64,000 nt of DNA from Nocardia arthritidis (GCF_011801145.1 NZ_CP046172.1:8742001-8806000), one strand, 5' to 3'; shown: positions 8,478-17,755, counted from the stretch's first letter. Numbers and translations: made by a program. Notes: generated by a model not told the origin, from the letters alone.

Positions 8478-9888
8478 CCCGCTCCCACGGCGCCGGATCC
8501 GGGAAGTAGCGGCGCAGGAACTCCGAAACCGCCTGCGTCCGTTCGGCTTCCGGCACCTCGGGGAAGCTCCCGTCGTTGAGGCAGAAGAAGTCGACGTCGC
8601 GGCGCTTGGCCAGTCCGGGCAGCAGCGCGAGCCCACTGCGGCTGGTGGTGTCCACGTACCGCATCCGCGCCGACTCCTGTGGTACCGCGCGGCCGGTGAG
8701 CAGCGCGTAGTAGTGGTACAGCGAATTGGTGACGGAGATATCCGTCGCGGCGCGGAACCGACTCGCCCGGGTCCGGGCGAAATCGGCGGCGAACTCCTCC
8801 TCCATCTCCAGTAAGACGCTGCGCCGCAACGGAGCAGGCGTATGTTCCAGATGCCTGGTGATGACGTGCCCGAAGCGCGCGGCGAGCAGTTCCCGATTCA
8901 CCCGCGCGGCATTCTCGAATCCGCTGCGCCGCTCGTTGTTACGGCCCGGCCCGATCCGGGTGCCCGCCTCGATGAAGCGACTCACCCCGCCGGGGGTGAA
9001 GAACATCGACGGGCGCACCGGCCTGGCGAAGAACATATCGTCGTTGGAGTACAGGAAATGTTCGCTGAGCCCGTCGATGTGCTGCAGTTGGGATTCCACC
9101 GCATGGGAATTGAACACCGGCAGCCCGGATGTGTCGCTGAAGTGATCGACCGCACGGACGACAGTGACCTGCGGATGATCCGAAAGCCATTCCGGCACAG
9201 CCGAATCCGTCGCGATGAAGATACGCCGCAGCCACGGCGCGTTCTTGTGCACCGAGCGCAGCGCATACTTCAACTCGTCGATCTGCCGGATCCGCGCGTC
9301 AGCGTCGTCACCCTCGCCGACCACGACACCGTCGAGCATTCCCGCACGGCGCGCGCGGAATTCGGGATCGGTGCCGTCCACCCAGGAGAACACGATATCG
9401 ATATCGAAGCCGACATCGGTCGCCTGCGGTGCGAACATATCCACCAGCGTCGGCCAGCGCCGGTCGAACAGCAGCACCTCGGTGAATTCCACGTCGGCGA
9501 GGTCGAATACGGTGCGCGTCAACGCGTTCGGTCGCGGGCACGACACCGTGTCGCCGTGGTACTCCCACAGTTCCACATCGACGTGATGCGCCGGATCGGC
9601 ATCGCGGCCGAGCCGGAATACGTTGTGCTGCACGTCGTTACAGCTGAATCCGGCGACGACCGCCGACTTCAGCACGCGCCGCACCATGCCCGCCTGCGCC
9701 GCGTTCGCGGCCAGCACCAGGCGGTGCCCGATATCGCGCACCAGCAGGAATGACACCTCGGCCGCCGCCAATTCGGCGCGCAGGTAGCCGAGGTCATCGA
9801 TCATCGCCGCGGAAACCGCCAGGTTCCGGGCCACCGGGCGGGAAACCATATCCACCATGCCCGAATCCACCGCACCCATATCCACCAT
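8425..9888 (-). CDS. Stealth-family sugar-phosphate transferase
   Basis: Stealth proteins transfer hexose-1-phosphate from nucleotide sugars onto surface polysaccharides. The conserved regions appear in order: [16 protein letters not shown] (CR1), a block with [29 protein letters not shown] spread around CR2, [12 protein letters not shown] (CR3) and a C-terminal YFPDPAPWE region (CR4). An N-terminal domain of about 130 residues precedes CR1. I chose ATG 9888, which has GGGAAG 7 bases upstream; an in-frame ATG at 9978 would add 30 residues. The N-terminus contains a short repeat ([14 protein letters not shown]). No other polysaccharide genes are adjacent, so the acceptor is unknown. Confidence 0.85.
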   Translation of the reverse strand: MVDMGAVDSGMVDMVSRPVARNLAVSAAMIDDLGYLRAELAAAEVSFLLVRDIGHRLVLAANAAQAGMVRRVLKSAVVAGFSCNDVQHNVFRLGRDADPAHHVDVELWEYHGDTVSCPRPNALTRTVFDLADVEFTEVLLFDRRWPTLVDMFAPQATDVGFDIDIVFSWVDGTDPEFRARRAGMLDGVVVGEGDDADARIRQIDELKYALRSVHKNAPWLRRIFIATDSAVPEWLSDHPQVTVVRAVDHFSDTSGLPVFNSHAVESQLQHIDGLSEHFLYSNDDMFFARPVRPSMFFTPGGVSRFIEAGTRIGPGRNNERRSGFENAARVNRELLAARFGHVITRHLEHTPAPLRRSVLLEMEEEFAADFARTRASRFRAATDISVTNSLYHYYALLTGRAVPQESARMRYVDTTSRSGLALLPGLAKRRDVDFFCLNDGSFPEVPEAERTQAVSEFLRRYFPDPAPWERVSASPRHPIPESAPGAA

Positions 9889-10333
9889 GTCCCGTCTTCC
9901 CATCTGTCCGAATTGCCGGAAATACCTATCGCGGGGCACCGCGCCAGCGATCCGACGCCCCGGCAACGTGTTTCGCATTGCCGAGGGGCCGCGCCGACGC
10001 GGTCGGAGTTAGGGATGGGGGATGGTGCCGCGATGCGAGTACGAACTCATCCGCCGAATAACAGACGATCGGATAACCATTCGTTTCACCTCACTCACGG
10101 CGGGACGCCGGTGGCGTCGTTTTCTGGTGTGGCGCAATTCACGCGCGCGACCGTCGGCCGGACGTAGAACGAAGTGCGACACACAGGGGGCCGGACACAC
10201 ATCGGCCGGCGAATTGGAGATGCCCCGAAGAAGGGCGCTCTAGGAATGATGCAACGGAGGTGGCCAGCCGTCAATCGGGACATCGCTGCCCCCGTCATGC
10301 CCTTGCACTGCCAACACGCGCCGAGCACAATAC
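9889..10333. other. Gene-free stretch between Stealth gene and flavodoxin
   Basis: About 445 bases between divergent genes. I see no credible coding frame: short open frames exist but lack ribosome sites and sensible composition. The right end leads into an iron box. It probably holds the promoters of both neighbours; no other structure was recognised. Confidence 0.5.
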
Positions 10334-10352
10334 TTAGGGTAGCCTAACTAGC
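10334..10352. promoter_or_regulatory. DtxR/IdeR-type iron box 3
   Basis: TTAGGGTAGCCTAACTAGC matches about 14 of 19 iron-box positions, with both core half-sites (TTAGG, CTAAC). It ends 12 bases before the flavodoxin start and would cover its transcription start or -10 region. Confidence 0.75.
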
Positions 10353-10364
10353 GAAGGAGTGCGC

Positions 10365-10817
10365 GTGCGCGTCGTCATCTTGTTCGGAACCGAGCTGGGT
10401 ACCTCGGAAAAGGTCGCCGAAGCCATCGCCGACGAACTGACCACCCACGACGTATCCGTCTACGACATGACCGATTACGCCGTCGACGATCTCGACATCC
10501 GCGACTTCCACATCATCGTCTGCTCCACCTACGGCGACGGCGACCTGCCCACCGGCGCCGAACCGTTCTTCGCCGAGCTCGACGCGCAGGCCCCCGACCT
10601 GACCGGCCTGCGGTTCGCCGTCTTCGGCCTCGGCGACAGCGTCTACGGCGACACCTTCAACCGCGGCGGCGAAATCGCCGCGGAAAAGCTCGCCGAACGC
10701 GGCGCGATCCAGCTCGGCGAGCATGCGCGCCACGACGCGTCCACCGCCCTCCGCGCCACCGATATGGCCCGGACCTGGGTCGCGGACCTGCCGATTCCGG
10801 ATCTGCTCACCGCCTGA
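10365..10817 (+). CDS. Flavodoxin-domain protein
   Basis: A stand-alone FMN-binding flavodoxin fold of 150 aa. The phosphate loop is FGTELGTSEKVA near the N-terminus, followed by the isoalloxazine loops STYGDGDLP and FGLGDSVYGD, as in MioC and the FMN domains of diflavin reductases. It is a one-electron carrier in the cytoplasm. GTG 10365 has GAAGGA 6 bases upstream; a GTG at 10359 is too close to that site. The iron box directly upstream fits replacement of ferredoxin by flavodoxin under iron limitation, or electron supply for ferric-siderophore reduction. The partner reductase is not visible. Confidence 0.85.
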   Translation: MRVVILFGTELGTSEKVAEAIADELTTHDVSVYDMTDYAVDDLDIRDFHIIVCSTYGDGDLPTGAEPFFAELDAQAPDLTGLRFAVFGLGDSVYGDTFNRGGEIAAEKLAERGAIQLGEHARHDASTALRATDMARTWVADLPIPDLLTA

Positions 10818-10914
10818 GCTCACCGACACCCCAGCGGGCAACGGGCGCACCGTCATAGACTGCAAACAGCGCGGCACAGCCCCGTCGCGCGCGACGATCC
10901 ATGAGGTGACGAAG

Positions 10915-11397
10915 ATGGCAGGCGGAGCGACCCCCGCGCAGCATCAGGAGCAGTCGACCGACCATCCCGAATTGGACGTACTACCGGAATGGCCGCTCGA
11001 CACCATCGCCGTGCTGGTCACCACCGACCCTGCGCCCCATGCGATCCCGGTGTCCTGGCCGGTCCGCGCCGATGACCGGACCATCCTGATCAGCCTCAAA
11101 TACGATCGCGGATCGCTGGCCCGGCTGCGCACGCGCCCCGAGGTGGCGCTGCTGATCCTGAGCGGCGGCAATGTGGCGCTGTGCGCCAGAGGCACCGCGA
11201 AGGTGATCGTCGAGCAAATGCCGAACGCCGCCGAATACGCCGCGGTGCGGATCGATGTCGCGGTGATCGACGATCACCGGCAGTCGGCCTTCGCGGTGGC
11301 ACAGGGCATCCAGCGCAATGTGCTGGACGACAGCGAATTGCGCGCACTACAGAGCCGCGTCACGACGCTGCGCTCCTGGGCCGCCGACCAGAACTGA
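10915..11397 (+). CDS. Pyridoxamine 5'-phosphate oxidase-fold protein
   Basis: A 160-residue split-barrel flavin/F420-binding protein (LDTIAVLVTTDPAPHAIPVSWPVRADDRTILISLK; SLARLRTRPEVALLILSG; CARGTAKVI). Members of this fold are F420- or FMN-linked reductases or haem/biliverdin-binding proteins; the exact subfamily is not clear. ATG 10915 follows GAGGTGA with proper spacing, so the longer open frame upstream is discarded. It lies 97 bases after the flavodoxin gene and may or may not share its promoter. Confidence 0.8.
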   Translation: MAGGATPAQHQEQSTDHPELDVLPEWPLDTIAVLVTTDPAPHAIPVSWPVRADDRTILISLKYDRGSLARLRTRPEVALLILSGGNVALCARGTAKVIVEQMPNAAEYAAVRIDVAVIDDHRQSAFAVAQGIQRNVLDDSELRALQSRVTTLRSWAADQN

Positions 11398-11480
11398 AGC
11401 GGCGCAACCATTCCGGCGCGGCGGATAATAATCGTGGGACAGGCGGCGCGACCGGCGTCGCATGAAAGGGGAAATGCAGC

Positions 11481-12056
11481 GTGAGCGTCACACTGAACAA
11501 GGGCGGAAATGTATCGCTGTCCAAGCAGGCGCCCAATCTCACCCGGGTCGCGGTGGCACTCGGCTGGGATGTGCGCACCACCACGGGCGCGGACTACGAT
11601 CTCGATGCCAGCGCGCTGGCTACCGGGCCGAATCTGAAAGTGTTGTCGGACAGCCATTTCGTGTTCTACAACAACCTGCGCTCCCCCGAAGGCACCATCG
11701 AACACACCGGTGACAATCTGACCGGCGAAGGTGAGGGCGACGACGAAACCATCAACGTCGACCTCGGCGCGACGCCGCCGAATATCACCAATGTCTTCTT
11801 CGCGGTCTCCATTCACGAGGCCGACGCCCGCGGCCAGTCGTTCGGTCAGGTGCGCAACGCGTATATCCGCGTCATCGATTCCACCACCGGCCAGGAACTG
11901 GCCCGCTACGACCTCAGCGAGGACGCGTCCACCGAAACCGCGATGGTGTTCGGCGAGCTGTACCGGCATGGGGCGGAGTGGAAATTCCGCGCCATCGGTC
12001 AGGGTTACGCCTCCGGACTTGCCGGTATCGCCCGGGATTACGGCGTCAACGTCTAG
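11481..12056 (+). CDS. terD: TerD-family protein
   Basis: A 191-residue calcium-binding TerD domain protein (MSVTLNKGGNVSLSK; VALGWDVRTT; DYDLDASA; LGATPPNITNVFFAVSIHEA; IRVIDSTTGQELARYDLSED). TerD proteins act in tellurite/stress resistance systems, often together with phage-defence or chemical-stress functions. The GTG at 11481 has AAGGGGA upstream. Here it is a solitary member: no TerB, TerC or other ter genes are adjacent, so it is likely a general stress protein. Confidence 0.9.
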   Translation: MSVTLNKGGNVSLSKQAPNLTRVAVALGWDVRTTTGADYDLDASALATGPNLKVLSDSHFVFYNNLRSPEGTIEHTGDNLTGEGEGDDETINVDLGATPPNITNVFFAVSIHEADARGQSFGQVRNAYIRVIDSTTGQELARYDLSEDASTETAMVFGELYRHGAEWKFRAIGQGYASGLAGIARDYGVNV

Positions 12057-12147
12057 GTAGGCGTGCCGCCGAGGGCACGGGGTGGTTCTCGGCGGTGATC
12101 GGCGTTCCGGTGGCCCGGTGTCCGGCGAGCCGGTACCGTCGGAAAAC

Positions 12148-12831
12148 ATGCTGGTCTTCGAGCACGGCGACGGCGGTATCGAAGCTCTGGAGCGGTTCGC
12201 GCGGCAGCTGATAATCCCCGGCTTCCTACCGCTGGACAGCGTGCTGGAATACGTCGCCGAATGGATCGCGGACGGCGGCCGAATTCCCTTGGCGCAGGCC
12301 GAGGCAGCCACCCGGCGCATCTGGCGGGAGCGGCTGGCCGAACAGCGGAACTGGACCGAGCCCGGCGATTACAACCGGTTACTGCTCGCCTATGCCGATC
12401 TGGAAAGCCAGGGAATTCTGGCCCGAATGAATTTCACCTGCTGCAAACAGTGTGCGACGACCGAGATAGATTTCGAGCGCACCGCGCACCCGAATCCGCC
12501 GGACTGGTATCGCTATCGCGAATGGGCGTATGTCTACTTCCATCAGCAAGATGGTGACCGGCTGGCCGAGGATAATCCCGAACTGCTTTTCGGATACAGC
12601 GCGTTCCGGCTGCTTCCCGGCACCCCGGCCGAGATTTATCGGCGGATCGCCGCGGGCGATCGGCAACTGGAGGACGAGGTGGGCTTGCGCACCGATACCG
12701 AGGTCGGGCGGCGCATTGTCGCCGCGTTCACCCGTCAGGGGTTGCGGGTGAGCTGGGGTGGGGATCCGGACACTCGCATCGGTGTCCGGATCGACGCGTG
12801 GCGCAAACCGCTGCCCGAATTCGACGAGTGA
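12148..12831 (+). CDS. Probable DUF6891 protein
   Basis: A soluble protein of 227 aa with a paired-cysteine segment (MNFTCCKQCATTEI) and WAYVYFHQQDGDRLAED, which I recognise as the DUF6891 pattern; the family function is unknown. The two cysteines plus Cys in CCKQC could bind a metal. ATG 12148 is preferred; a GTG at 12082 would add 22 residues of poor composition. It sits alone between terD and a convergent Ag85-like gene. Confidence 0.75.
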   Translation: MLVFEHGDGGIEALERFARQLIIPGFLPLDSVLEYVAEWIADGGRIPLAQAEAATRRIWRERLAEQRNWTEPGDYNRLLLAYADLESQGILARMNFTCCKQCATTEIDFERTAHPNPPDWYRYREWAYVYFHQQDGDRLAEDNPELLFGYSAFRLLPGTPAEIYRRIAAGDRQLEDEVGLRTDTEVGRRIVAAFTRQGLRVSWGGDPDTRIGVRIDAWRKPLPEFDE

Positions 12832-12850
12832 GCGACGGTTCGCGGTTCGG

Positions 12851-13894
12851 TTACGGCGCGGAATACAGTCCCTGCGCGAGCACCGGCCACGAGGTGTGCA
12901 GGTCGTCCTGCCAGTAACCCCAGGAATGGGTGCCGGTATCGCGGTAGACGAAGGTGCCCGGGATGTCGAGCTGATTCAGCCGGTTCTGCAGGTTGTGCGT
13001 CGACCAGTTCACCCCCATTTCGATGATCGCGCCCAGCGCAACGACTTTCGGCGTATCGATCGGCGCCTCCATGCGGAACTTGTTGCCCGGCACATCGTAC
13101 GCACCGGGGATGCCGCTGCCGGTGGAGACGAACAGGTTTGTGCCGCGCAGCTTTTCGGCGTTCAAGATGGGATCGTTCGCGGCCCACAGCGGGCTGTTCG
13201 TCGGGCCCCACATATTCGTGGTGTCACCGCCGCCCCAGGTCTCGACGGTGGCCTTCACCATGCGCTGGCCGATCGGGTCGCTGGTCTGCGCGATACCGCT
13301 GTACACCGCCGCGCTGCGCCACAGTCCGGGCTTGGCGATCGCGAAGTTCAGCACCGAGGTGCCCGACATCGAAAGCCCCGCGATGGCGTTCACACCATTG
13401 GTGCCGAGCGCCGCGTTCACCAGCGGCGGAAGTTCCTCGGCGATATAGGTTTTCCACTTGTTGGGACCGAGTACCGGATCGTCCTTCAGCCAGTCGGTGT
13501 AGAAACTCCACTGGCCGCCGATCACCTGCACGACATTGATGTTCTTGTCCGACAGGAAGGTCAGCGCATCGGTGTTCTTCTGCCACGACGCGTCGTCGAC
13601 GCCGCCGCCCGCACCGTTGAGCAGGTACAGCGTCGGCCGCGGCACCGAGGTGTCGGCCGGACGCAGCACATCGAGGGGGATCGCGGCATCCATTGCGGCG
13701 GAATGGATGTAGAGGCGGACATTGCGGTCGTCCTTCACCTCGACCCGCTCGACATACGAGCCGTCCGGCGATTTCGCCGATGTGGAAACCGGATTCGGAT
13801 CCGCCGACGCGGAATTACCGCCGACGCCGACGGATACGGCGGCCACCACCGCGGCCAGCACCAAACGCCTGAAGGTCAGACGACGCACGCCCAC
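12851..13894 (-). CDS. Secreted antigen 85-type mycolyltransferase/esterase
   Basis: An alpha/beta-hydrolase of the Ag85/FbpA family, 347 aa, with a signal peptide (residues 1-31, cleavage near SASA-DP). The nucleophile Ser175 lies in GLSMSGTS; the C-terminal HSWGYWQDDL gives the catalytic His. Such enzymes move mycolates between trehalose mycolates and arabinogalactan in the outer envelope. NGAGGGVDDASWQ resembles the Ag85 oxyanion region. Presence of this family supports a mycolate-bearing host. A carboxylesterase with no mycolyl activity is possible, since Nocardia carry many paralogues. Confidence 0.88.
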   Translation of the reverse strand: MGVRRLTFRRLVLAAVVAAVSVGVGGNSASADPNPVSTSAKSPDGSYVERVEVKDDRNVRLYIHSAAMDAAIPLDVLRPADTSVPRPTLYLLNGAGGGVDDASWQKNTDALTFLSDKNINVVQVIGGQWSFYTDWLKDDPVLGPNKWKTYIAEELPPLVNAALGTNGVNAIAGLSMSGTSVLNFAIAKPGLWRSAAVYSGIAQTSDPIGQRMVKATVETWGGGDTTNMWGPTNSPLWAANDPILNAEKLRGTNLFVSTGSGIPGAYDVPGNKFRMEAPIDTPKVVALGAIIEMGVNWSTHNLQNRLNQLDIPGTFVYRDTGTHSWGYWQDDLHTSWPVLAQGLYSAP

Positions 13895-14004
13895 CCCACA
13901 CTCCTCTCGTCGCGCCGAATGTTAACGGCACGGGACGGGTTTGGGAAACCCGGACCCTACCCGTTACCGGTGGTCGGGATTCTTTGCGGCGCCGAAGTTT
14001 TCGC

Positions 14005-14763
14005 TCACCGCGCGGCATGTTCGGCCAGATAGTCCGCCCACGTGCGCTTTCCCTCGGTCTCGAAGGTCAGATTGGCGCCGGCCCGGTACGCCCTGCCCAC
14101 CTTGCCGGGCAACGGAATCGGCAGCAGCAGACGGCGTTTGCCCGTCGCACGCAGATAATCCCGCACCATCGCGCCGAATTCGAGCACCTGCGGTCCGGCC
14201 AGGTCGGGCACTCGGCCCGCCGGTTCCGCCAGCGCCAATTCCACCAGGCGCGTTGCCACCTCGGCCGTCTCCACCGGCTGCATCCGGATCCCGCGCGGAT
14301 CCGGCACGATCGGCGACTTGGCGAGCGCCTGAATCACTTTGAACACCAAATCGTGGAATTGCGCCGCCCGCAGGATGGTGTACGGAATACCCGATTCCTC
14401 GATCGCCCGTTCCGCGCCCAGTTTCGCCTTGAAGTAGCCGAGGTCGACGCGCTCGGCCGCGGTTACTCCGATGAACACCAGGTGCCGCACACCGGCTTTC
14501 GCGGCGGCGGCCAGCAAAGTGCGGGTGGTCTGCTCGTCGGTCTTGGCGTCACCCGCCAGGTGCACGATGGTGTCGACGCCTTTTACCGCGGCATCGACAC
14601 CTGCGCCGGTCTGTAGGTCGCCGACCACGTATTCGATGCCGTCGCCGGTCCGTGCGCCACGGCTCAGCACCCGTACCGGTCGACCCGCCGCGCGCAGCAG
14701 CGGCACCACCCGGGTGCCCAGCGTGCCGGTTCCACCGGTTACCAGAATCGTCTGCTCAGTCAT
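14005..14763 (-). CDS. NmrA/SDR-like NAD(P)-binding protein
   Basis: An atypical short-chain dehydrogenase of 252 aa with the nucleotide loop TGGTGTLGTRV near the N-terminus and no Tyr-x3-Lys of classical SDRs at the usual site, as in NmrA-like redox-sensing or isoflavone-reductase-like proteins. ATG 14763 is supported by a purine-rich GAGCGGAG upstream and by the family start (MTEQTILVTGGTG). It is monocistronic; the substrate is unknown. Confidence 0.82.
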   Translation of the reverse strand: MTEQTILVTGGTGTLGTRVVPLLRAAGRPVRVLSRGARTGDGIEYVVGDLQTGAGVDAAVKGVDTIVHLAGDAKTDEQTTRTLLAAAAKAGVRHLVFIGVTAAERVDLGYFKAKLGAERAIEESGIPYTILRAAQFHDLVFKVIQALAKSPIVPDPRGIRMQPVETAEVATRLVELALAEPAGRVPDLAGPQVLEFGAMVRDYLRATGKRRLLLPIPLPGKVGRAYRAGANLTFETEGKRTWADYLAEHAAR

Positions 14764-14943
14764 CGCCGTACTCCGCTCTCGTAGCGTCATCACCCCAATC
14801 GCGGGGAGCTACACATACGACGACGCAACCCTGGCGGGCTGTGACATGAGGTGAGTCAGACCACAGTTAGTCGCCCGGCCACCCTCGCGCGAGGCTAGGC
14901 CCACCCGTCGCCCGACCACCCCCCATGGAATCGCTGCGCGATA

Positions 14944-15033
14944 CTAGTCCTTCGGAAAACCCACCACGAATCCGAAGGCGATCAACACCGCACTGACCAC
15001 TCCGAGAATCGGAATCACCCACATGAAATCCAT
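14944..15033 (-). CDS. Possible 29-residue membrane peptide
   Basis: A short complete frame that starts MDFMWVIPILGVV and ends GFVVGFPKD, almost entirely one hydrophobic helix with a charged tail. No strong ribosome site is seen. Gene-sized spacing on either side allows it to be real, but no family is recognised. Confidence 0.35.
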   Translation of the reverse strand: MDFMWVIPILGVVSAVLIAFGFVVGFPKD

Positions 15034-15100
15034 GCCTACGCAGCGTAGTAACAAATTCCACCGCCGTCCCGGGATTCGCGCACCGAAAATCCGCTGGGCG

Positions 15101-15918
15101 CTACTCGCTCCGGCCCGGTTCGATCGCACCCCACACCCGCAGCGAACCGATTGGGGCACAACCGTTCTGGATGGCCGCCGCGAGGTCATCCCCCTGCTCG
15201 TAGCCGACGACCGCGTGGTTCGGCCACATCCGCGCAACCGCCCGCAGACCTCCGGCCCACACCTCGTCGGCGGGTATGCCGAGACCGAACACATTGGAAA
15301 TTCCCACCACATCCGCGTCGCGATGCACCACCGCCCCGCAGACCAGTTCGTTCCCCACCCAACCACCGAGCACCGTCACCGCATCGTCTTCGAGTAATTC
15401 GGCACGAAAAACGCCCGCATGCACCGGATCCCAAGCCGCCGCCCATTCCGCCAACTCACCCGCCCCACGAACCGGCTCCCACACCTGCTTCGTCGCCGCG
15501 GGCACCCGCTCCCCGCCGCCCGACGAATCCATTCGGCCTCGAACAAAATCCGAAACCCATCCCCCGAAAGATCCAACACGGCAAAACTATCCTTCACCGA
15601 AGCCCCCGGCACCCCCAGCTCGATCCGCCCCAAAACCTCTGCCCCACAAACCCTCTCATCAAGCGTAACCGCATCCGGATAAAACACCGGCGTCCGCCGC
15701 CCACAAGCCCAAACCCCACCCCCGAACTCCCCAACCACCCCATGCACCCGACACACCGCAGCACACCACCGCGCATTCTCCAACGCCGCCACCAGTACCC
15801 ATCCCCGCCGCTCATCCAACACAACCTGATCCTGACGCAACCGACGGAACCGCGCGCACCGTTCCGGGCATCGACCACGCAACGCCCCGCCCTTGGTCAG
15901 CACTGAGCGCCCGCCCAT
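15101..15918 (-). pseudogene. Frameshifted hypothetical gene
   Basis: Two overlapping minus-strand frames (15376-15918 and 15101-15532) read as the halves of one protein: the first gives a sensible sequence up to FEAEWI, the second resumes with VWEPVRGAGELAEWAAAWDPVHAGVF to the end IEPGRSE. The break lies near 15500-15532 in a G-rich run (GGGCGGCGGGG). After the break the first frame turns into arginine-rich nonsense. The C-terminal half looks like an acyltransferase-like or unknown domain; no family is certain. A sequencing error in the G run would restore a gene of about 270 codons; two separate overlapping genes are less likely. Confidence 0.55.
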
Positions 15919-16014
15919 CGCTCCCCATGTCTACTGTAAAACCTTGTATAGAACCCCACCTTCGACCAAGCAGCATCGTCCGAAGCAAGGCTTCGGCTTC
16001 AGAAAGCAGCTTTT

Positions 16015-16098
16015 GTGACAAGCTACAACTACTTCGCCGACGATGAAGACGATTACGTCGTATCCGCAGCTGAAACCGCAGGCAGGCTGGCTAAATGA
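16015..16098 (+). CDS. Possible 27-residue acidic protein or gene remnant, coupled to the lipoprotein gene
   Basis: A GTG-started frame reads MTSYNYFADDEDDYVV and ends RLAK with TGA at 16096-16098, overlapping the ATG of the next gene (ATGA). The open frame extends upstream to a TAG at 15949-15951 without another good start, so this may be the tail of a decayed gene. Translational coupling makes some role plausible. Confidence 0.35.
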   Translation: MTSYNYFADDEDDYVVSAAETAGRLAK

Positions 16099-16787
16099 GG
16101 AAGCGGCGCCCGACGGGCAGCAGGCTCGTAATGTCCCGCAATGTGATCGCCGTTTTGCTGATCGGCGTGTCGGTCGTGATTACTGGCTGCTCGACAAAGG
16201 GTGAACAAACCGAAGGACGTCGGTTCACGAAGCTGCCGAGCAGCTGCTCCGAGCTCACGAAACCCGTTACGCGAGAAATCCAAGAATATGCGGGTCGGCT
16301 CTATTCGTCGAGTGTCGAATTCAAAGACGCTGGGAGCAAATTGGTTTCGTCGCCGCCCGATACGCTCGGTGCCCTGTGTAGTGTGATATATCCGGACCAG
16401 ACCACTACCGTGCAAATACCGGTCGGCGATCCGAGAATCAGGCGAGTCCTCATAACATTCCGTCTGGAGACCGGCGGCAAGCCCGTCACGGCCCAAAAGA
16501 AATACTTCGAAACCAGCGGTCAGGGTTACGACGGAAAGACTTCGGCAGGCATCGGTGAAGAGTCCTATTCGGCGATCAGGACAAAGGATGGTTCGGCTGA
16601 CGCGACGACGGCGTTTCGCATCAGCAACTTCTATGCGCAGGTATCGACGTCCGGGGAGAACGCTCCGCCGCAGCCGGGGCCGGGCATCACCGATTCGCCG
16701 CAACTTCGGTCGAGCCTGCAGTCCGGCTCGCAACGAATCGCGAAGGCGTTGGCCGACAATGTCGATACGGTCCTGGGAGGCAAGTAA
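16095..16787 (+). CDS. DUF3558-like lipoprotein
   Basis: A 230-residue exported lipoprotein: basic start, hydrophobic core and lipobox VITGC (Cys32). The mature part (LPSSCSELTKPV; LGALCSVIYPDQ; a conserved pair of cysteines) resembles the DUF3558 family common in Nocardia and mycobacteria, of unknown function. ATG 16095 overlaps an upstream stop; ATG 16131 is an alternative that keeps the signal. Base composition is clearly less GC-rich than its neighbours, suggesting later acquisition. Confidence 0.72.
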   Translation: MRKRRPTGSRLVMSRNVIAVLLIGVSVVITGCSTKGEQTEGRRFTKLPSSCSELTKPVTREIQEYAGRLYSSSVEFKDAGSKLVSSPPDTLGALCSVIYPDQTTTVQIPVGDPRIRRVLITFRLETGGKPVTAQKKYFETSGQGYDGKTSAGIGEESYSAIRTKDGSADATTAFRISNFYAQVSTSGENAPPQPGPGITDSPQLRSSLQSGSQRIAKALADNVDTVLGGK

Positions 16788-16793
16788 CGGACG

Positions 16794-17630
16794 CTACTTG
16801 GAGTGGAGGGCGTCGCGAGGGGCGGCGAGCAAAGCGGTTGTGTGGCGGCATAGTTCGCGGCGGGCGGTCGGGTCGTAGGCCTGGGGGTTGGCGCGGCTTT
16901 CATGTGGGCCATCGAAGTAGTGGCCGGTGCCCACCTCATCGTTGATCAGGTGCAGTACTGCGGCGCCGCCTTCTTCGATGGTGCTTTGGGCGGGATAGTC
17001 GGCTTGCCGGACCATTGTTGTATTCATAAGGGACGCAGGGTGGATCGCGTTTACGGTTACGCCGGAGGGGGCCAATTCCGCTGCCAGGTCGAAGGTGAAC
17101 ATGATTTCGGCAAGTTTGGCGCGGCGGTAAGCGGAGACGCCGGAATAGTCGTGTTCGAGCATGAGATTGTCGAAATCCAGGGGCTCCTGGCCGATCGAGG
17201 CGACGTTGACGATCCGGGACGGCGCGGAGCGCACGAGCAGGCCCCGGAGCAGGTGGGTCAGCCGGTAGACCGCCAAATAGTTTACGGCGAAACGTAATTC
17301 GATTCCGTCGGCGCTGAGTTCGCGGGCGCCGCCCGGTGCGCCGAAGCCGATTCCGGCGTTGTTCACCAGTACATCGAGGCGGTCGGTGCGCGATTCGACC
17401 TCGGCGGCGAGCCGGTCCACCGCCGACAGATCGGCGAGGTCGGCGAGGTCGGCGAGGATGATGTCCGGTTCGGGGCCGCCTTCGGCCAGGATCCGCGCGC
17501 GCACCTCCTCGGCGCGCTCGCGGTCGCGGCCGTGCAGCAGCACTCTCGCGCCCGCACGCGCGGTTTCGATCGCCAGATACCGGCCGAGCCCATCGGTTGC
17601 CCCGGTGATCAGGATGGTTCGTTCGGACAC
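16794..17630 (-). CDS. SDR-family oxidoreductase
   Basis: A classical/extended short-chain dehydrogenase (278 aa): cofactor loop TGATDGLGRYL, NNAG (LVNNAGIGFG), catalytic YRRAK after a Ser in NVASIG. This arrangement is like retinol dehydrogenase/protochlorophyllide reductase-type SDRs that use NADP. GTG 17630 follows AAAGGGCGG; ATG starts further upstream are less well placed. A triple 9-base repeat encodes LADLADLADL. It is divergent from an LLM oxidoreductase with MerR-type operators between them, suggesting shared induction by an electrophile or aldehyde. Confidence 0.87.
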   Translation of the reverse strand: MSERTILITGATDGLGRYLAIETARAGARVLLHGRDRERAEEVRARILAEGGPEPDIILADLADLADLSAVDRLAAEVESRTDRLDVLVNNAGIGFGAPGGARELSADGIELRFAVNYLAVYRLTHLLRGLLVRSAPSRIVNVASIGQEPLDFDNLMLEHDYSGVSAYRRAKLAEIMFTFDLAAELAPSGVTVNAIHPASLMNTTMVRQADYPAQSTIEEGGAAVLHLINDEVGTGHYFDGPHESRANPQAYDPTARRELCRHTTALLAAPRDALHSK

Positions 17631-17690
17631 AGCGCACCGCCCTTTCATCGTCATGCGCACAGCACCGCTTCGACGCTACCCGCGCCGAAC

Positions 17691-17706
17691 CTGGAGTGTG
17701 TTCCAG
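17691..17706. promoter_or_regulatory. MerR-type operator, copy facing the SDR gene
   Basis: CTGGAGTGTGTTCCAG is a near-perfect dyad that repeats the CTGGAGT...CCA half-sites of the promoter 18 bases to its right. It is the copy nearer the SDR gene. Confidence 0.6.
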
Positions 17707-17718
17707 CCGATTCCACCC

Positions 17719-17749
17719 TTGACCTGGAGTGCACTCCAACTCATAGCAT
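17719..17749 (+). promoter_or_regulatory. MerR-type promoter with 19-base spacer
   Basis: A -35 TTGACC (17719-17724) and a -10 TAGCAT (17744-17749) are separated by 19 bases, the long spacer typical of MerR-family activators, with the dyad CTGGAGTGCACTCCAA (17724-17739) filling it. The LLM start codon at 17756 is 6 bases after the -10, so the transcript should be leaderless or nearly so. Confidence 0.7.
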
Positions 17750-17755
17750 TCGACT

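Noticed and set aside
17430..17460. Triple 9-base repeat (GCGAGGTCG) in the SDR gene
   Set aside because: Real but small; it only encodes LAD-LAD-LAD in a surface loop and needs no special explanation.
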